From Alteromonas salexigens (lineage in GTDB: Bacteria > Pseudomonadota > Gammaproteobacteria > Enterobacterales > Alteromonadaceae): a stretch of DNA of 64,000 nt. Shown one piece after another: positions 17,710-26,693 of the stretch. The stretch covers positions 545,960 to 609,959 of the forward strand of contig NZ_JAOTJC010000006.1 in NCBI RefSeq assembly GCF_025628895.1. Direction: 5' to 3'. The translations under genes were made by a program, and so were the position numbers. The notes below the pieces were generated by a model. It was given only the letters and a program-made list of their open reading frames with translations. It did no database searches and was not told where the DNA came from. Position 1 is the stretch's first letter. The number at the start of each line of letters is the position of its first letter.

Positions 17710-20700
17710 TCATAGCGTGTACGATAGCCCCAGGAAGTACTGTGTGCCGAAGAACTGAATCGTCCCGGTTTGCTCTTCAGACGTGAAGTAGCTCTTAGTG
17801 GGCTCGTCAGTCAGGTTGTTAACCTGGAAAAGCACACTCATGTTGTCATTGATCTCGTACGAGGCCTGGTAATCTATTACCAGTTCATCATCGAAATTCA
17901 CCGTTTGATCGTTCACGGCCACCTGTTCGGACACAAACGCGTCACGATAACGACCTGATACGCGGGTTTCGAAACCTTCGTACTCCCAGAATACGGTCAG
18001 CGTCGCCACATTCTCAGACAGACCCGGGAGGCGGCTCGAGAAGACGCCGTCACTCAGGGTGCGCTGAATTTCACTCTCGGTATACGAAAAACTGGCACTC
18101 ACACCCAGACCTGACCAAGCGCCGGGTAACATGCTGTAAATTTGTGTGTAGGCCAATTCAATACCACGAATGTAACCACCCTTCGCATTGTTAATGGCGG
18201 TTTCATAGCGCCCGTTTTCGGTGGGAACGGTGATAAACATCGGGTCACCATTGGCATCCCGGGCAAGCTCAGGCTCCTGGCCTGAAAACTCTGCTTCCAG
18301 ATACACCGGCACTTCAATTTCAGACGGTACGATAAACCCGTTGTCCTCGAAGTTATAAGGTTCTATGGCAATGTTTTCGATGAACGAATCTATATCTTTG
18401 TAGAAACCGGCCACGATAAGGGCCCCATCAGTCTCTTCAAAGTAGTACTCCCACGAAATGTCATATTGGGTAGCGTAGAACGGGTCCAGATACGGACTGT
18501 TGCGGGCTGAACCGTTAATTTTCGCGGTCGGTTTAGACAAGGTGACTTCCCCTGAATCCCGATCCATGGTTGCCGTGACTTCTTCCACCGTGGTAGACGC
18601 ATTAGCCGCAAAACGGTTTATCGGCGCCCTGCCCATGACCTTGGCGGCGGCCATTCTTAATTGCGTATTATCAGTCAGCCCGAAGTTCAGGTTGATTGAC
18701 GGCAACATGTCCGTGAATTCATGGGTCAGAATGGTTGGGCGATAGAAGTTATTGATCAGGCCCGTCTCATCCATGATGTTTTGTGCACCCGCAGTAGGGT
18801 CGCTGACTTCCACCGAGGTGCCGGTTTCCGGATCGGTGACAAACCGTGTCGCTCGCTGTAGCGTCGTTGAGCGCTGTTTAGACTGCACGTAGCGAACCCC
18901 AACGTTACCCGTCACCCGCACATCACCCAGCTCGGTGTCGAGATTTGCCATCAGGTAGGCAGCGTTGACGGTTTCAAATACGTCACCACTTTCCTGGACC
19001 GACCATGCCGTATTAGGGCCTGTGCCTGGTCCATTAATGACGCCAGCCGCACCCGGGCCCCACGTTTGCTGGGGCTGCGGCACACCATTCGGGAACCAGG
19101 CATTCAGAGCGGCATTTAAATCGACCGATAAGTAACTCGGGAAATAACTGTAATCGCCTGACCAGTTCACTACATCGACCATATCCTGTGTCAGACGTAA
19201 CGGCGGCTGATTAACCGAAAAACCACCATCGTTACCGTATTCAAACACTGAACGGTCGTTGTTGTATTCGCGATCTGAGTAGCGGTAGCCAAATTCAAAA
19301 GAAGAAATAACCGGCAGCGATACCAGGTACTGGAAGTCACCGCGGTAAGCATGCAGCTCATCTTCATTTTCAAATGGATAGATGCCGTACTTGCTCACCA
19401 TTACCCGGTTAATATCGGAGAATGCATCGGCCTGATTAAACGCCACATCGGGCAGATTCAGACCGTTAAGCAAATAGGAAATCTGAACATTTTCGTCAAA
19501 GGTCGGGCTGACAGCTCCGGCGTCTTCGGCGACTAACGACCATAACAGGCCGTTACGGAAATTACTTTCCGCTTTTGATAGCGAGACGTCAAACTGGGCA
19601 GATAAGTCATCGGTAATCTGCCAGTCTGCTTTTACGCCATAGCTTTCTACCTGGTCGAAATCCTGGTTATCATCGTTAACCAGTTCCACCCGGGTAAAAC
19701 TACTGTCGGTGCGGGTAAATGTTCCCCCCACCACCGAGTTGTTCACTACTACAGGGTTAGTGATACCGGCATTGACGCCACCCAGCTTAACCCGATAGCC
19801 CCGGGCAAAGGCTTCTGAGTCGAATTTAGAGATAAACGCATCGGCTTTCAGGGTAAAGTCAGCAGTAGGCGCCCACTCGATGGCTGCCATATAGCCATCA
19901 CGGGTTTCTTCCCCGCCCTTATGCTGAATCTCAAAGCCTTCGCTGATCAGTTCGCATTCCGGGCATTCACTACCCACATTGTCGGTATCACCCTCAATAC
20001 CATCCACATCCACTTCACCGTTATAGGCAAGGCCGACAAACTGCGTCGATACGCTGGGCTGGAACAACCGGGCATAACCCAGCGACACACCCAGCGTGTC
20101 ATCCATAAATTTGCCCTGATAAGAGAAACTTATCCGGTGTCCGTATTCCTCTGCATCAGGAATTTCACTGGCACGGTCGTTATACATACCACGCACGTTG
20201 GCACTGAATTTGTGCTGCTCTTCAATTGCCAGCGGGCTGGCCGTTTGCAATTCTACAGTTCCGGCAACGCCGCCTTCAATTAGTGAGGCTTTCGGTGACT
20301 TGTACACCGCCGCAGAATTGATCAACTCAGAAGGATACTGGTCAAATTCAATCGCACGGCTGCCACTGGTGGACACCTGTTCACGTCCGTTCAGCGTTGA
20401 AAACACGAAATCACCGGCCAGGCCCCGAATGTTGATTTCGGCAGCCTGCCCACCTGTTCGAACCGCCGAGATGCCCGGCAGACGGGTTAACGCATCCGCC
20501 ATTGACACATCCGGTAAGCCACCGAGATCATCTGCTGAAATTTGCTCTGTTACAGTATCGCTGAAACGTTTCTGGTTGAGTGACTGAATAAGGCTGGTAC
20601 TGAAACCACGTACCTCGATGCGCTCTATGACTTCCTCGTCCGGCGGGGTTTCCTCCGGTTCGGCGTCCTGGGCGTAAACAGGTTGCGCAATGTACGCAAG

Positions 20701-20751
20701 CCCACTCGCCATCAGCGCAGCCATAATGGTGCTGGGTTTGAAAGTTCTCAT
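17710..20751 (-). CDS. TonB-dependent receptor, probably for maltodextrins
   Basis: A 1013-residue outer-membrane receptor. Signal peptide of about 27 residues ending QPVYA|QDAEP; TonB-box-like VIERIEVRG; plug domain with GLPDVSMADALTRLPG, EINIRGLAGDFVFSTLNGRE and EGGVAGTVELQTASPL; then a long beta-barrel ending QYFLGLSYTL with the hydrophobic last strand usual for outer-membrane proteins. The length and plug motifs match the large oligosaccharide receptors of Alteromonadales and Xanthomonads. Its stop overlaps a possible pullulanase ATG (ATGA), so substrate is inferred from coupling: alpha-glucan fragments released by the pullulanase. Promoter and operator-like motif lie at 20830-20877. Confidence 0.9.
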   Translation of the reverse strand: MRTFKPSTIMAALMASGLAYIAQPVYAQDAEPEETPPDEEVIERIEVRGFSTSLIQSLNQKRFSDTVTEQISADDLGGLPDVSMADALTRLPGISAVRTGGQAAEINIRGLAGDFVFSTLNGREQVSTSGSRAIEFDQYPSELINSAAVYKSPKASLIEGGVAGTVELQTASPLAIEEQHKFSANVRGMYNDRASEIPDAEEYGHRISFSYQGKFMDDTLGVSLGYARLFQPSVSTQFVGLAYNGEVDVDGIEGDTDNVGSECPECELISEGFEIQHKGGEETRDGYMAAIEWAPTADFTLKADAFISKFDSEAFARGYRVKLGGVNAGITNPVVVNNSVVGGTFTRTDSSFTRVELVNDDNQDFDQVESYGVKADWQITDDLSAQFDVSLSKAESNFRNGLLWSLVAEDAGAVSPTFDENVQISYLLNGLNLPDVAFNQADAFSDINRVMVSKYGIYPFENEDELHAYRGDFQYLVSLPVISSFEFGYRYSDREYNNDRSVFEYGNDGGFSVNQPPLRLTQDMVDVVNWSGDYSYFPSYLSVDLNAALNAWFPNGVPQPQQTWGPGAAGVINGPGTGPNTAWSVQESGDVFETVNAAYLMANLDTELGDVRVTGNVGVRYVQSKQRSTTLQRATRFVTDPETGTSVEVSDPTAGAQNIMDETGLINNFYRPTILTHEFTDMLPSINLNFGLTDNTQLRMAAAKVMGRAPINRFAANASTTVEEVTATMDRDSGEVTLSKPTAKINGSARNSPYLDPFYATQYDISWEYYFEETDGALIVAGFYKDIDSFIENIAIEPYNFEDNGFIVPSEIEVPVYLEAEFSGQEPELARDANGDPMFITVPTENGRYETAINNAKGGYIRGIELAYTQIYSMLPGAWSGLGVSASFSYTESEIQRTLSDGVFSSRLPGLSENVATLTVFWEYEGFETRVSGRYRDAFVSEQVAVNDQTVNFDDELVIDYQASYEINDNMSVLFQVNNLTDEPTKSYFTSEEQTGTIQFFGTQYFLGLSYTL

Positions 20752-20829
20752 GGGTGTCCCATTCCTTTGTTATGTGGCAAATTACAGACACACTTCGCCT
20801 GTTAATGCCTATTATGGTTCAACTATAGA

Positions 20830-20858
20830 TAGTAACGGTTAGTATGAAAAAGGAGCAA
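20830..20858 (-). promoter_or_regulatory. Promoter of the TonB receptor-pullulanase operon
   Basis: On the minus strand TTGCTC (20853-20858), a 17-bp spacer and TTACTA (20830-20835), with an overlapping TATAGT a little downstream as an alternative -10. The -35 lies 5 bp downstream of the 14-bp motif at 20864-20877, exactly as at the second receptor gene. The rest of this 419-bp intergenic region (20878-21096) shows no convincing gene. Confidence 0.5.
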
Positions 20859-20863
20859 TTAAC

Positions 20864-20877
20864 TGCATACGTATTCA
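20864..20877. promoter_or_regulatory. Operator-like motif TGCATACGTATTCA (receptor 1)
   Basis: Near-palindrome with perfect core ATACGTAT and central CG, typical of LacI-family operators. It is identical to the copy at 24094-24107, and both lie 5 bp upstream of a -35 box. A LacI-type regulator of alpha-glucan use is the likely binder, but no such gene is in the window. Confidence 0.65.
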
Positions 20878-21096
20878 ATAACATTTCACAACATTTTATT
20901 TACACGTATAGCCTAGTAGCAGCGTAACTAGCTGGAAAATGGTGAATATTTACCGACAGCCACAATATTGGGGAACGGGGTAATACCGTGAATGCGTAAA
21001 TGTGTTGTAAATGGTCCGTGTTATCTGCGCAATAACAGACTGAACGCGGGTGTTCTTTGCAGGAATGACAAACACTGGCAGCACCTTCCAGCCAAT

Positions 21097-21130
21097 AAAA
21101 AAGCCACTCCCCTCACAGGCAGTGGCTTTT
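21097..21130 (-). terminator. Intrinsic terminator of the second TonB receptor gene
   Basis: Ten-bp perfect stem AAAAGCCACT / AGTGGCTTTT (21099-21108, 21121-21130), 12-nt loop, with a T run on the minus strand. It lies 40 bp after the receptor stop and separates the two receptor genes into different transcripts. Confidence 0.85.
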
Positions 21131-21170
21131 ACTTATCCAGGGATGCGGCGGTTAGCCGCGGTGGTTCAAA

Positions 21171-23975
21171 TTAGAACGAATAGTTGAAACCTAACAGGTA
21201 GTTCGCACCGTAAGACTGGTGCAGAGTTACCTGGCGTGAATCAGTACCTGCCGTCTGAACGTCTTCTTCGTCAGTCAGGTTTTGTGCCTGTAAGGTTACA
21301 CGCAGGCCTTCCAGTGACTCGATGCCTGACTCACTGAAGTCATAACCAATCTGGGCATCCACAAACGTGCCGCCCTGGTTAGTGGCATCAGACAGTGCCA
21401 GGCTTAAACCACGGGTTTCTGTCAGGTAGTCAGTACGCTTCGTCGCAGCAAGACGTACTTCGAAACCAGCATTTTCATAGAAAACTGTCATGCTGTAGTT
21501 TTCCTCAGACAAGCCGGGGATACGGGTTTCCGAAGTGCCTGGCGCCGCTTCTGCGTAGCCATCCAGGAAGGTAGCGCTGGCGAACATACCGAAGCCTTCA
21601 AGGGCGTCGTGCAGCATTTCGCCAGGGAGGCTACCCTGGATTTCCCAGCCGCGTACGAAGCCTTCGTAGCCATCCAGCGGCTTAGTTTTCTGACCTTCGA
21701 ACAGTACCGGTGCCTGGCCATCTGATGTCTGGTGCAGACTAGGGATATAGTCGTCAGAGAAGTCAGACAATACGGCGTTATCACGGTGCCAGTTTTTGAT
21801 GTCTTTAAAGAAGAAAGACACAGCCACATAGCCGGTATCAGCAAAGTAGTTCTCGTACGCCAGGTCAATCTGGTTAGACTCGTAAGGCTTCAGCTCAGGG
21901 TTACCTGAACTACCGCCCCAAGGGCCATTATCAATGTCGTCGCTCAGGATCTGGTTGTCGTTAAACGAGAACGTTACCTGAGTGTTTGGACGAAGGTCAT
22001 CCATACGCGGACGAGACAGAACTTTGGCCATGCCTAAGCGAACAAACTGGTTATCAGCAATTTCAGCACTCAGGTTCAGAGTCGGCAGTACGTCGGTGTA
22101 ATCAGTGCCACCAGATACTTCTGTTGCATTCACCATACCCGCCTGGTTCAGTGATGTACTGAAGCCAAATGACTGTTGGTCAGCACGTACAACCTGCACA
22201 CCAACATTACCGCGAATGAAGATCCCTTCATACTCAGTATCGATATCCAGTTTACCGTACAGCGTAGTTAGTTTTTCTTCCACGATATAGGTATCACCCA
22301 GGCGATCTGCCTGTACCAGTTCCGCGGCCGTGGCATCATAGTAACCACTGTTATACAGGCCCAGTGAGTCATAGGCCAGAATGCCATCAATACCCACGAA
22401 GTCCAGCGGTACTACGCCCAGCACGTCTGGAATAGCATCGTCGCCAGGATAACTCGGCGCCGTCAGGTATGCACCGTTGTTATCTTTCGCCTTCTCACGA
22501 TCCGCATAAATCACACCGGCTTCAACGCCAGTGAAGATACCCCAGTCTACATAGCCTTCCATATCGAAACGCATGGTAGTCAGTGTTTCTTCAAACTCTG
22601 GGTTATTAACAAAGCCATCCTGCGCGTCAGAACCAATAATTGGTGCACCCCAGGCCTGCGGGCCGGCCAGACGAATAAGGCTTGGATCAGTCAGGTCAAC
22701 AGAACCCATAGTCGGGTGATCCGCGTACATAACGCCCGTGTCGGTCATGGTCCATGAACGCGCGGTAATTGGACGGTTGTCAGTTCCTGCACGGCCTACA
22801 CCCGAGTAACTTTCCACGTCGGTAATCAGCTTGTCTACTGAACCGGTAGAGATATCGGCATTGGCTGTCCAGTTATCGTTCAGAATGTATTCTACATTCA
22901 GGCCGAAGGTTTTCAGGTCGGCTTCCTGACGACGAACATCATTACGGATGACGCTGTAGAAACCATCATAGTAACCGGAAGTGACCAGACCATTCTCAAC
23001 ACCGGTGATAGTGTACGCACCGGTACCCCACTCGGCGCCGCCTTCTTCAAGGCCGCGACGGGCATCATCTTCACTGAAGTCGATGTACAGGCCATCAAAC
23101 TGAACGTTAAGGCGATCGTCCGGAGCCCACTGGATTACTGTAGCGAATGAGTCACGCTTCATCATCGCAGAACGCGCAAAGCTGTCGTGGCCGCCCAGAA
23201 CTTTGGTTCCTTCGGGTACAGTCACGCCTTCGGCAGCATTTTCCGGGTTAGCATCGGCATAGCCCCAGCCACGGAACTGCTGCTCCTGACGAGGCGACTC
23301 CATGGTCGCAATAGTTAACGCTACGCCCAGCGTATCATCCGCAAACTGATCAACCATGTTGAATGATAAACGGTGTCCATCATTGTCAAAATCAGGGTTT
23401 AACGAGTCTTCTTTATTTTTCTCGTAAGTCCCGTTAAAGGTCATTGTTTGCTCTGCAGTCAGTGGTTTAACTGTCTGCAGGTCGATGCTGCCACCAATGT
23501 TCTGTGTTGTCATTCCGGCTTCAGGTGTCTTATAAACCAGAATGTTTGAAATAATTTCTGTAGGGTATAAGTCGAACTCAACCCCGCGGTTATCACCCAT
23601 ACCTAACAGCTCACGGCCGTTTAATGTGGTGCCAACGTAGTTTTCGTTGAATCCGCGAACAGAGATACCGCTGGTACGACCGTTACGACGTTCACCAGAT
23701 ACACCTGGCAAACGTGCCAGTGATTCAGCAATACTGGTATCTGGCAATTTACCGATGTCTTCTGCAGATAACGCCTCAACAATGGAAGTGTTGTCCATCT
23801 TGATAGCCTGAGCACGCTGCAGTGAGCCGCGGATACCAGAGACCTGGATAACCTCAACCATGCTCTCGTCGACCTGATCTTTGTCTGCATCTTGGGCCAT
23901 GGCTGGCATTGCGCCAAAAGCAACACCACTGGAAATCAGCGCTGCCTTAATAAGGTTCGGTTTAAATTGTGTCAT
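21171..23975 (-). CDS. TonB-dependent receptor (second, separately transcribed)
   Basis: A 934-residue receptor with a signal peptide ending MPAMA|QDADK, the TonB-box-like segment VEVIQVSGIRGSL, plug motifs EDIGKLPDTSIAESLARLPG, GISVRGFNENYVGTTLNGRE and NIGGSIDLQTVKPL, and a beta-barrel finishing in NYLLGFNYSF. It belongs to the same broad class as the neighbouring receptor but is not a close duplicate. It has its own promoter, ribosome-binding site (AAGGAGGGTGTCCC region before the ATG, on the minus strand as GGACACCCTCCTT) and terminator. The shared 14-bp promoter motif suggests the same inducer, so alpha-glucan oligosaccharides are the likely substrate; this is inference. Confidence 0.9.
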   Translation of the reverse strand: MTQFKPNLIKAALISSGVAFGAMPAMAQDADKDQVDESMVEVIQVSGIRGSLQRAQAIKMDNTSIVEALSAEDIGKLPDTSIAESLARLPGVSGERRNGRTSGISVRGFNENYVGTTLNGRELLGMGDNRGVEFDLYPTEIISNILVYKTPEAGMTTQNIGGSIDLQTVKPLTAEQTMTFNGTYEKNKEDSLNPDFDNDGHRLSFNMVDQFADDTLGVALTIATMESPRQEQQFRGWGYADANPENAAEGVTVPEGTKVLGGHDSFARSAMMKRDSFATVIQWAPDDRLNVQFDGLYIDFSEDDARRGLEEGGAEWGTGAYTITGVENGLVTSGYYDGFYSVIRNDVRRQEADLKTFGLNVEYILNDNWTANADISTGSVDKLITDVESYSGVGRAGTDNRPITARSWTMTDTGVMYADHPTMGSVDLTDPSLIRLAGPQAWGAPIIGSDAQDGFVNNPEFEETLTTMRFDMEGYVDWGIFTGVEAGVIYADREKAKDNNGAYLTAPSYPGDDAIPDVLGVVPLDFVGIDGILAYDSLGLYNSGYYDATAAELVQADRLGDTYIVEEKLTTLYGKLDIDTEYEGIFIRGNVGVQVVRADQQSFGFSTSLNQAGMVNATEVSGGTDYTDVLPTLNLSAEIADNQFVRLGMAKVLSRPRMDDLRPNTQVTFSFNDNQILSDDIDNGPWGGSSGNPELKPYESNQIDLAYENYFADTGYVAVSFFFKDIKNWHRDNAVLSDFSDDYIPSLHQTSDGQAPVLFEGQKTKPLDGYEGFVRGWEIQGSLPGEMLHDALEGFGMFASATFLDGYAEAAPGTSETRIPGLSEENYSMTVFYENAGFEVRLAATKRTDYLTETRGLSLALSDATNQGGTFVDAQIGYDFSESGIESLEGLRVTLQAQNLTDEEDVQTAGTDSRQVTLHQSYGANYLLGFNYSF

Positions 23976-24059
23976 AAGGAGGGTGTCCCTTTCAGTTAGT
24001 TAGATTGCCGTGTTTTTTTATTTTTATGACAATTCGATGACATAGTTATTGTCCACAGC

Positions 24060-24088
24060 ATCCTATCCCTGTGCGGGGTTCCGCTCAA
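24060..24088 (-). promoter_or_regulatory. Promoter of the second TonB receptor gene
   Basis: Minus-strand TTGAGC (24083-24088), 17-bp spacer, TAGGAT (24060-24065). The -35 is 5 bp downstream of the motif at 24094-24107. The leader to the ATG at 23975 is about 75 nt. Upstream sequence 24108-24283 holds nothing recognisable. Confidence 0.55.
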
Positions 24089-24093
24089 TTCTC

Positions 24094-24107
24094 TGCATAC
24101 GTATTCA
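24094..24107. promoter_or_regulatory. Operator-like motif TGCATACGTATTCA (receptor 2)
   Basis: Identical to the motif at 20864-20877, in the same orientation and at the same 5-bp distance from the -35 box. Position just upstream of the promoter would suit an activator or a repressor blocking polymerase entry. Confidence 0.65.
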
Positions 24108-24283
24108 TCAAAATTAATACACACTTAGTTAACAAGTTCAGTGCTTGTTTACAATTTATAAGCACCAGTTACACACACTTAAGGCCATGATTCTTCACAG
24201 GTATTACCCCTAAACTTAATAAAACTACCTAGCAGATATGGATTTTTCGTTAAGAGAGTTGCTAATAAATACAAAGACCCGGT

Positions 24284-24463
24284 ATGCATTTACGTTTTCA
24301 TAACGTACATCAGATGGATGTCGTCCGGGGCCTGCTAAGTGATCACCTCACCACCTGGGTGCCAAGTGATTCGATGCTGACTGCGTTTTTGTTCGGCAGT
24401 CAGGCTCAGCAGGCAATGGCAGACATAAAAAAACCAGGCAGCTTTCGCTGCCTGGTTTTTTAA
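24284..24463 (+). other. Short open frame of unknown status (59 codons)
   Basis: An ATG-to-TAA frame encoding 59 residues (begins MHLRFHNVHQMDVV, ends GSFRCLVF) in the otherwise empty stretch between the second receptor promoter and sucD. Codon choice and composition look protein-like up to about residue 50, but the last 10 codons are the sucD terminator hairpin and no Shine-Dalgarno sequence precedes the ATG. It may be a gene remnant or chance. I do not recognise the peptide. Confidence 0.15.
24427..24461 (-). terminator. Intrinsic terminator of the suc operon
   Basis: Fifteen-bp perfect stem with AAACCAGGCAGC / GCTGCCTGGTTT core and a TTTC loop, flanked by A and T runs on both sides. It lies about 50 bp after the sucD stop and could stop transcription from both directions. 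Confidence 0.93.
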
Positions 24464-24508
24464 CGCTGGTACGCGTGAGCACTCAGGCTCACAGTACCTT
24501 GCGGATAC

Positions 24509-25381
24509 TTACCAACCGGTAACTTCGCGCAGTGCTTTACCAATTTCCGCCAGTGAGCGAACAGTTTTAACACCTGCCGCTTCCAGCTCTGCAAATTTCT
24601 CATCTGCCGTACCTTTACCACCGGCAATAATGGCGCCGGCGTGGCCCATACGTTTACCCGGAGGCGCAGTAACACCTGCAATATAAGAAACAACTGGTTT
24701 AGTTACGTTCTCTTTAATGAACGCCGCGGCTTCTTCTTCCGCTGTACCACCGATCTCACCAATCATAACGATAGCTTCGGTTTGTGGATCGTCCTGGAAC
24801 ATTTTCAGGATATCAATGAAGTTTGAACCCGGGATAGGGTCACCACCGATACCAACACAGGTAGACTGGCCGAAGCCTTCGTCAGTGGTTTGCTTCACGG
24901 CTTCATAGGTCAGTGTTCCTGAACGAGAAACAATCCCCACTTTACCTGGCTTGTGGATATGACCTGGCATGATACCAATCTTACACTCTCCCGGTGTAAT
25001 TACACCCGGACAGTTAGGACCAATCATGCGGGCGCCTTTAGCTGCGACGTACTCTTTCACGTACAGCATATCCAGTGTAGGAATACCTTCAGTGATACAC
25101 ACGACCAGTTCAATACCGGCGTCTACAGCTTCTACAATAGAATCTTTGCAGAACGGTGCAGGTACGTAGATAACTGACGCAGTAGCACCTGTCTGGGCAA
25201 CAGCTTCACGGACTGTGTTAAATACTGGCAGACCCAGGTGCTCAGTGCCACCTTTACCTGGCGTTACACCGCCAACCATTTGAGTACCGTAAGCGATGGC
25301 TTGCTCAGAGTGGAATGTACCCTGACCACCAGTAAAGCCCTGGCAGATTACTTTGGTGTCTTTATTAATTAAAACTGACAT
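24509..25381 (-). CDS. sucD: Succinyl-CoA synthetase alpha subunit
   Basis: With SucC, interconverts succinyl-CoA and succinate with substrate-level phosphorylation of ADP or GDP. The 290 residues match E. coli SucD (289). CoA-binding Rossmann region [19 protein letters not shown] at the N-terminus; [20 protein letters not shown] in the middle; and [19 protein letters not shown], with the phosphorylated active-site His at about 245. The ATG overlaps the sucC stop by one base (TAATG). Last gene before the strong terminator at 24427-24461. Cytosolic heterotetramer. Confidence 0.98.
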   Translation of the reverse strand: MSVLINKDTKVICQGFTGGQGTFHSEQAIAYGTQMVGGVTPGKGGTEHLGLPVFNTVREAVAQTGATASVIYVPAPFCKDSIVEAVDAGIELVVCITEGIPTLDMLYVKEYVAAKGARMIGPNCPGVITPGECKIGIMPGHIHKPGKVGIVSRSGTLTYEAVKQTTDEGFGQSTCVGIGGDPIPGSNFIDILKMFQDDPQTEAIVMIGEIGGTAEEEAAAFIKENVTKPVVSYIAGVTAPPGKRMGHAGAIIAGGKGTADEKFAELEAAGVKTVRSLAEIGKALREVTGW

Positions 25382-26547
25382 TATTTGCCCTCCGCAGCGG
25401 CAACCACTTTCTCTGCTGCATCGGTCAGAGATTCTGCAGCAATGATATCAAGGCCAGAACCGGCCAGAACTTCACGGCCCTTCTCTGCATTTGTACCTTC
25501 AAGACGCACAACCACAGGCACGTTTACGCCAACTTCTTTAACGGCACCAATGATGCCTTCAGCAATCATGTCACAACGTACAATTCCGCCAAAGATGTTT
25601 ACCAGTACGGCTTTCACATTGTCGTCTGACAAGATGATTTTGAATGCTTCAGCTACACGCTCTTTGGTCGCGCCGCCACCAACATCCAGGAAGTTTGCTG
25701 GCTTACCGCCGTGCAGATTTACGATATCCATGGTACCCATGGCCAGGCCTGCACCGTTAACCATGCAGCCGACGTTGCCGTCCAGTGCAACATAGTTCAG
25801 CTCGTATTGCGCAGCATGCGCTTCACGGGAATCTTCCTGTGAAGGATCGTGCATGTCTTTTACTTTTGGCTGGCGGTACAGGGCGTTGCCGTCTACGCCA
25901 AGCTTGGCGTCAAGGCAGTGCAGGTTGCCGTCTGTCTTAATAACCAGTGGATTGATTTCGATCAACGCCAGGTCCAGGTCTTCAAACATTTTCGCCAGAC
26001 CCAGGAAGATTTGCGTAAACTGCTTAATTTGCTGACCTTCCAGGCCCAGTTTAAACGCCATCTCACGTGCCTGGTAAGGCTGCGGCCCAACGATGGGGTC
26101 GATTTCTGCTTTCAGAATTTTCTCTGGCGTTTCTTCAGCCACAGTTTCAATTTCTACGCCGCCCTCTGTAGACGCCATAAATACAACGCGTCGGGTTGTA
26201 CGGTCAACAACCGCACCCAGGTACAGCTCATTGGCAATATCTGTGCAAGATTCAACAAGGATCTTGCTCACTGGCTGACCTTTTTCGTCAGTTTGGAAGG
26301 TCACCAGATTTTTGCCCAGCCACTTTTCAGCAAATTCGCGAATGTCGCTCTTGTTTTTAACAAGCTTAACGCCACCGGCTTTACCGCGGCCACCCGCGTG
26401 GACCTGACATTTAACAACCCACTCGTCACCGCCAATGCGGTCTGCGGCTTCTACTGCGCCTTGAGGAGTGTCGGTCGCGTATCCTTCAGAAACAGGTAAG
26501 CCGTATTCTTTGAATAGCTGCTTACCTTGGTATTCATGCAAATTCAT
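25381..26547 (-). CDS. sucC: Succinyl-CoA synthetase beta subunit
   Basis: ATP-grasp subunit of succinyl-CoA synthetase, 388 residues as in E. coli. N-terminal [18 protein letters not shown]; nucleotide-binding [20 protein letters not shown]; metal and phosphate region [24 protein letters not shown]-terminal [14 protein letters not shown] at the subunit interface. It follows sucB after a 146-bp gap with hairpins, so it may have a separate or processed mRNA, and is coupled to sucD by TAATG. Confidence 0.98.
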   Translation of the reverse strand: MNLHEYQGKQLFKEYGLPVSEGYATDTPQGAVEAADRIGGDEWVVKCQVHAGGRGKAGGVKLVKNKSDIREFAEKWLGKNLVTFQTDEKGQPVSKILVESCTDIANELYLGAVVDRTTRRVVFMASTEGGVEIETVAEETPEKILKAEIDPIVGPQPYQAREMAFKLGLEGQQIKQFTQIFLGLAKMFEDLDLALIEINPLVIKTDGNLHCLDAKLGVDGNALYRQPKVKDMHDPSQEDSREAHAAQYELNYVALDGNVGCMVNGAGLAMGTMDIVNLHGGKPANFLDVGGGATKERVAEAFKIILSDDNVKAVLVNIFGGIVRCDMIAEGIIGAVKEVGVNVPVVVRLEGTNAEKGREVLAGSGLDIIAAESLTDAAEKVVAAAEGK

Positions 26548-26575
26548 GGTGTTTCTATCCGATTTTTAGTAAGAC

Positions 26576-26594
26576 AAAAGCCGCTTTCGCGACT
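26576..26594 (-). terminator. Short terminator-like hairpin between sucB and sucC
   Basis: On the minus strand AGTCGC-GAAA-GCGGCT (six pairs, one G-T) followed by TTTT. It lies in the 146-bp sucB-sucC gap (26548-26693), which also contains a CAGTCTG / CAGACTG stem and CTGGTT / AACCAG. The stem is short, so it may attenuate, stabilise or mark a processing site rather than terminate fully. Confidence 0.35.
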
Positions 26595-26693
26595 TGATTA
26601 GCTTGGCTGGTTGTAATGATTAAACCAGCGCTGTGCCAGTCTGCCGTGGAACATCACAACGACAGACTGCACACAATTTCTGAGCCGGGAGTG

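Noticed and set aside
20992-21174. Plus-strand open frame (60 codons) between the two TonB receptors
   Set aside because: Runs through the receptor-2 terminator and into its stop region; no ribosome-binding site and unlikely composition.
25849-26499. Plus-strand open frame (216 codons)
   Set aside because: Entirely opposite sucC, whose coding signal and motifs are clear.
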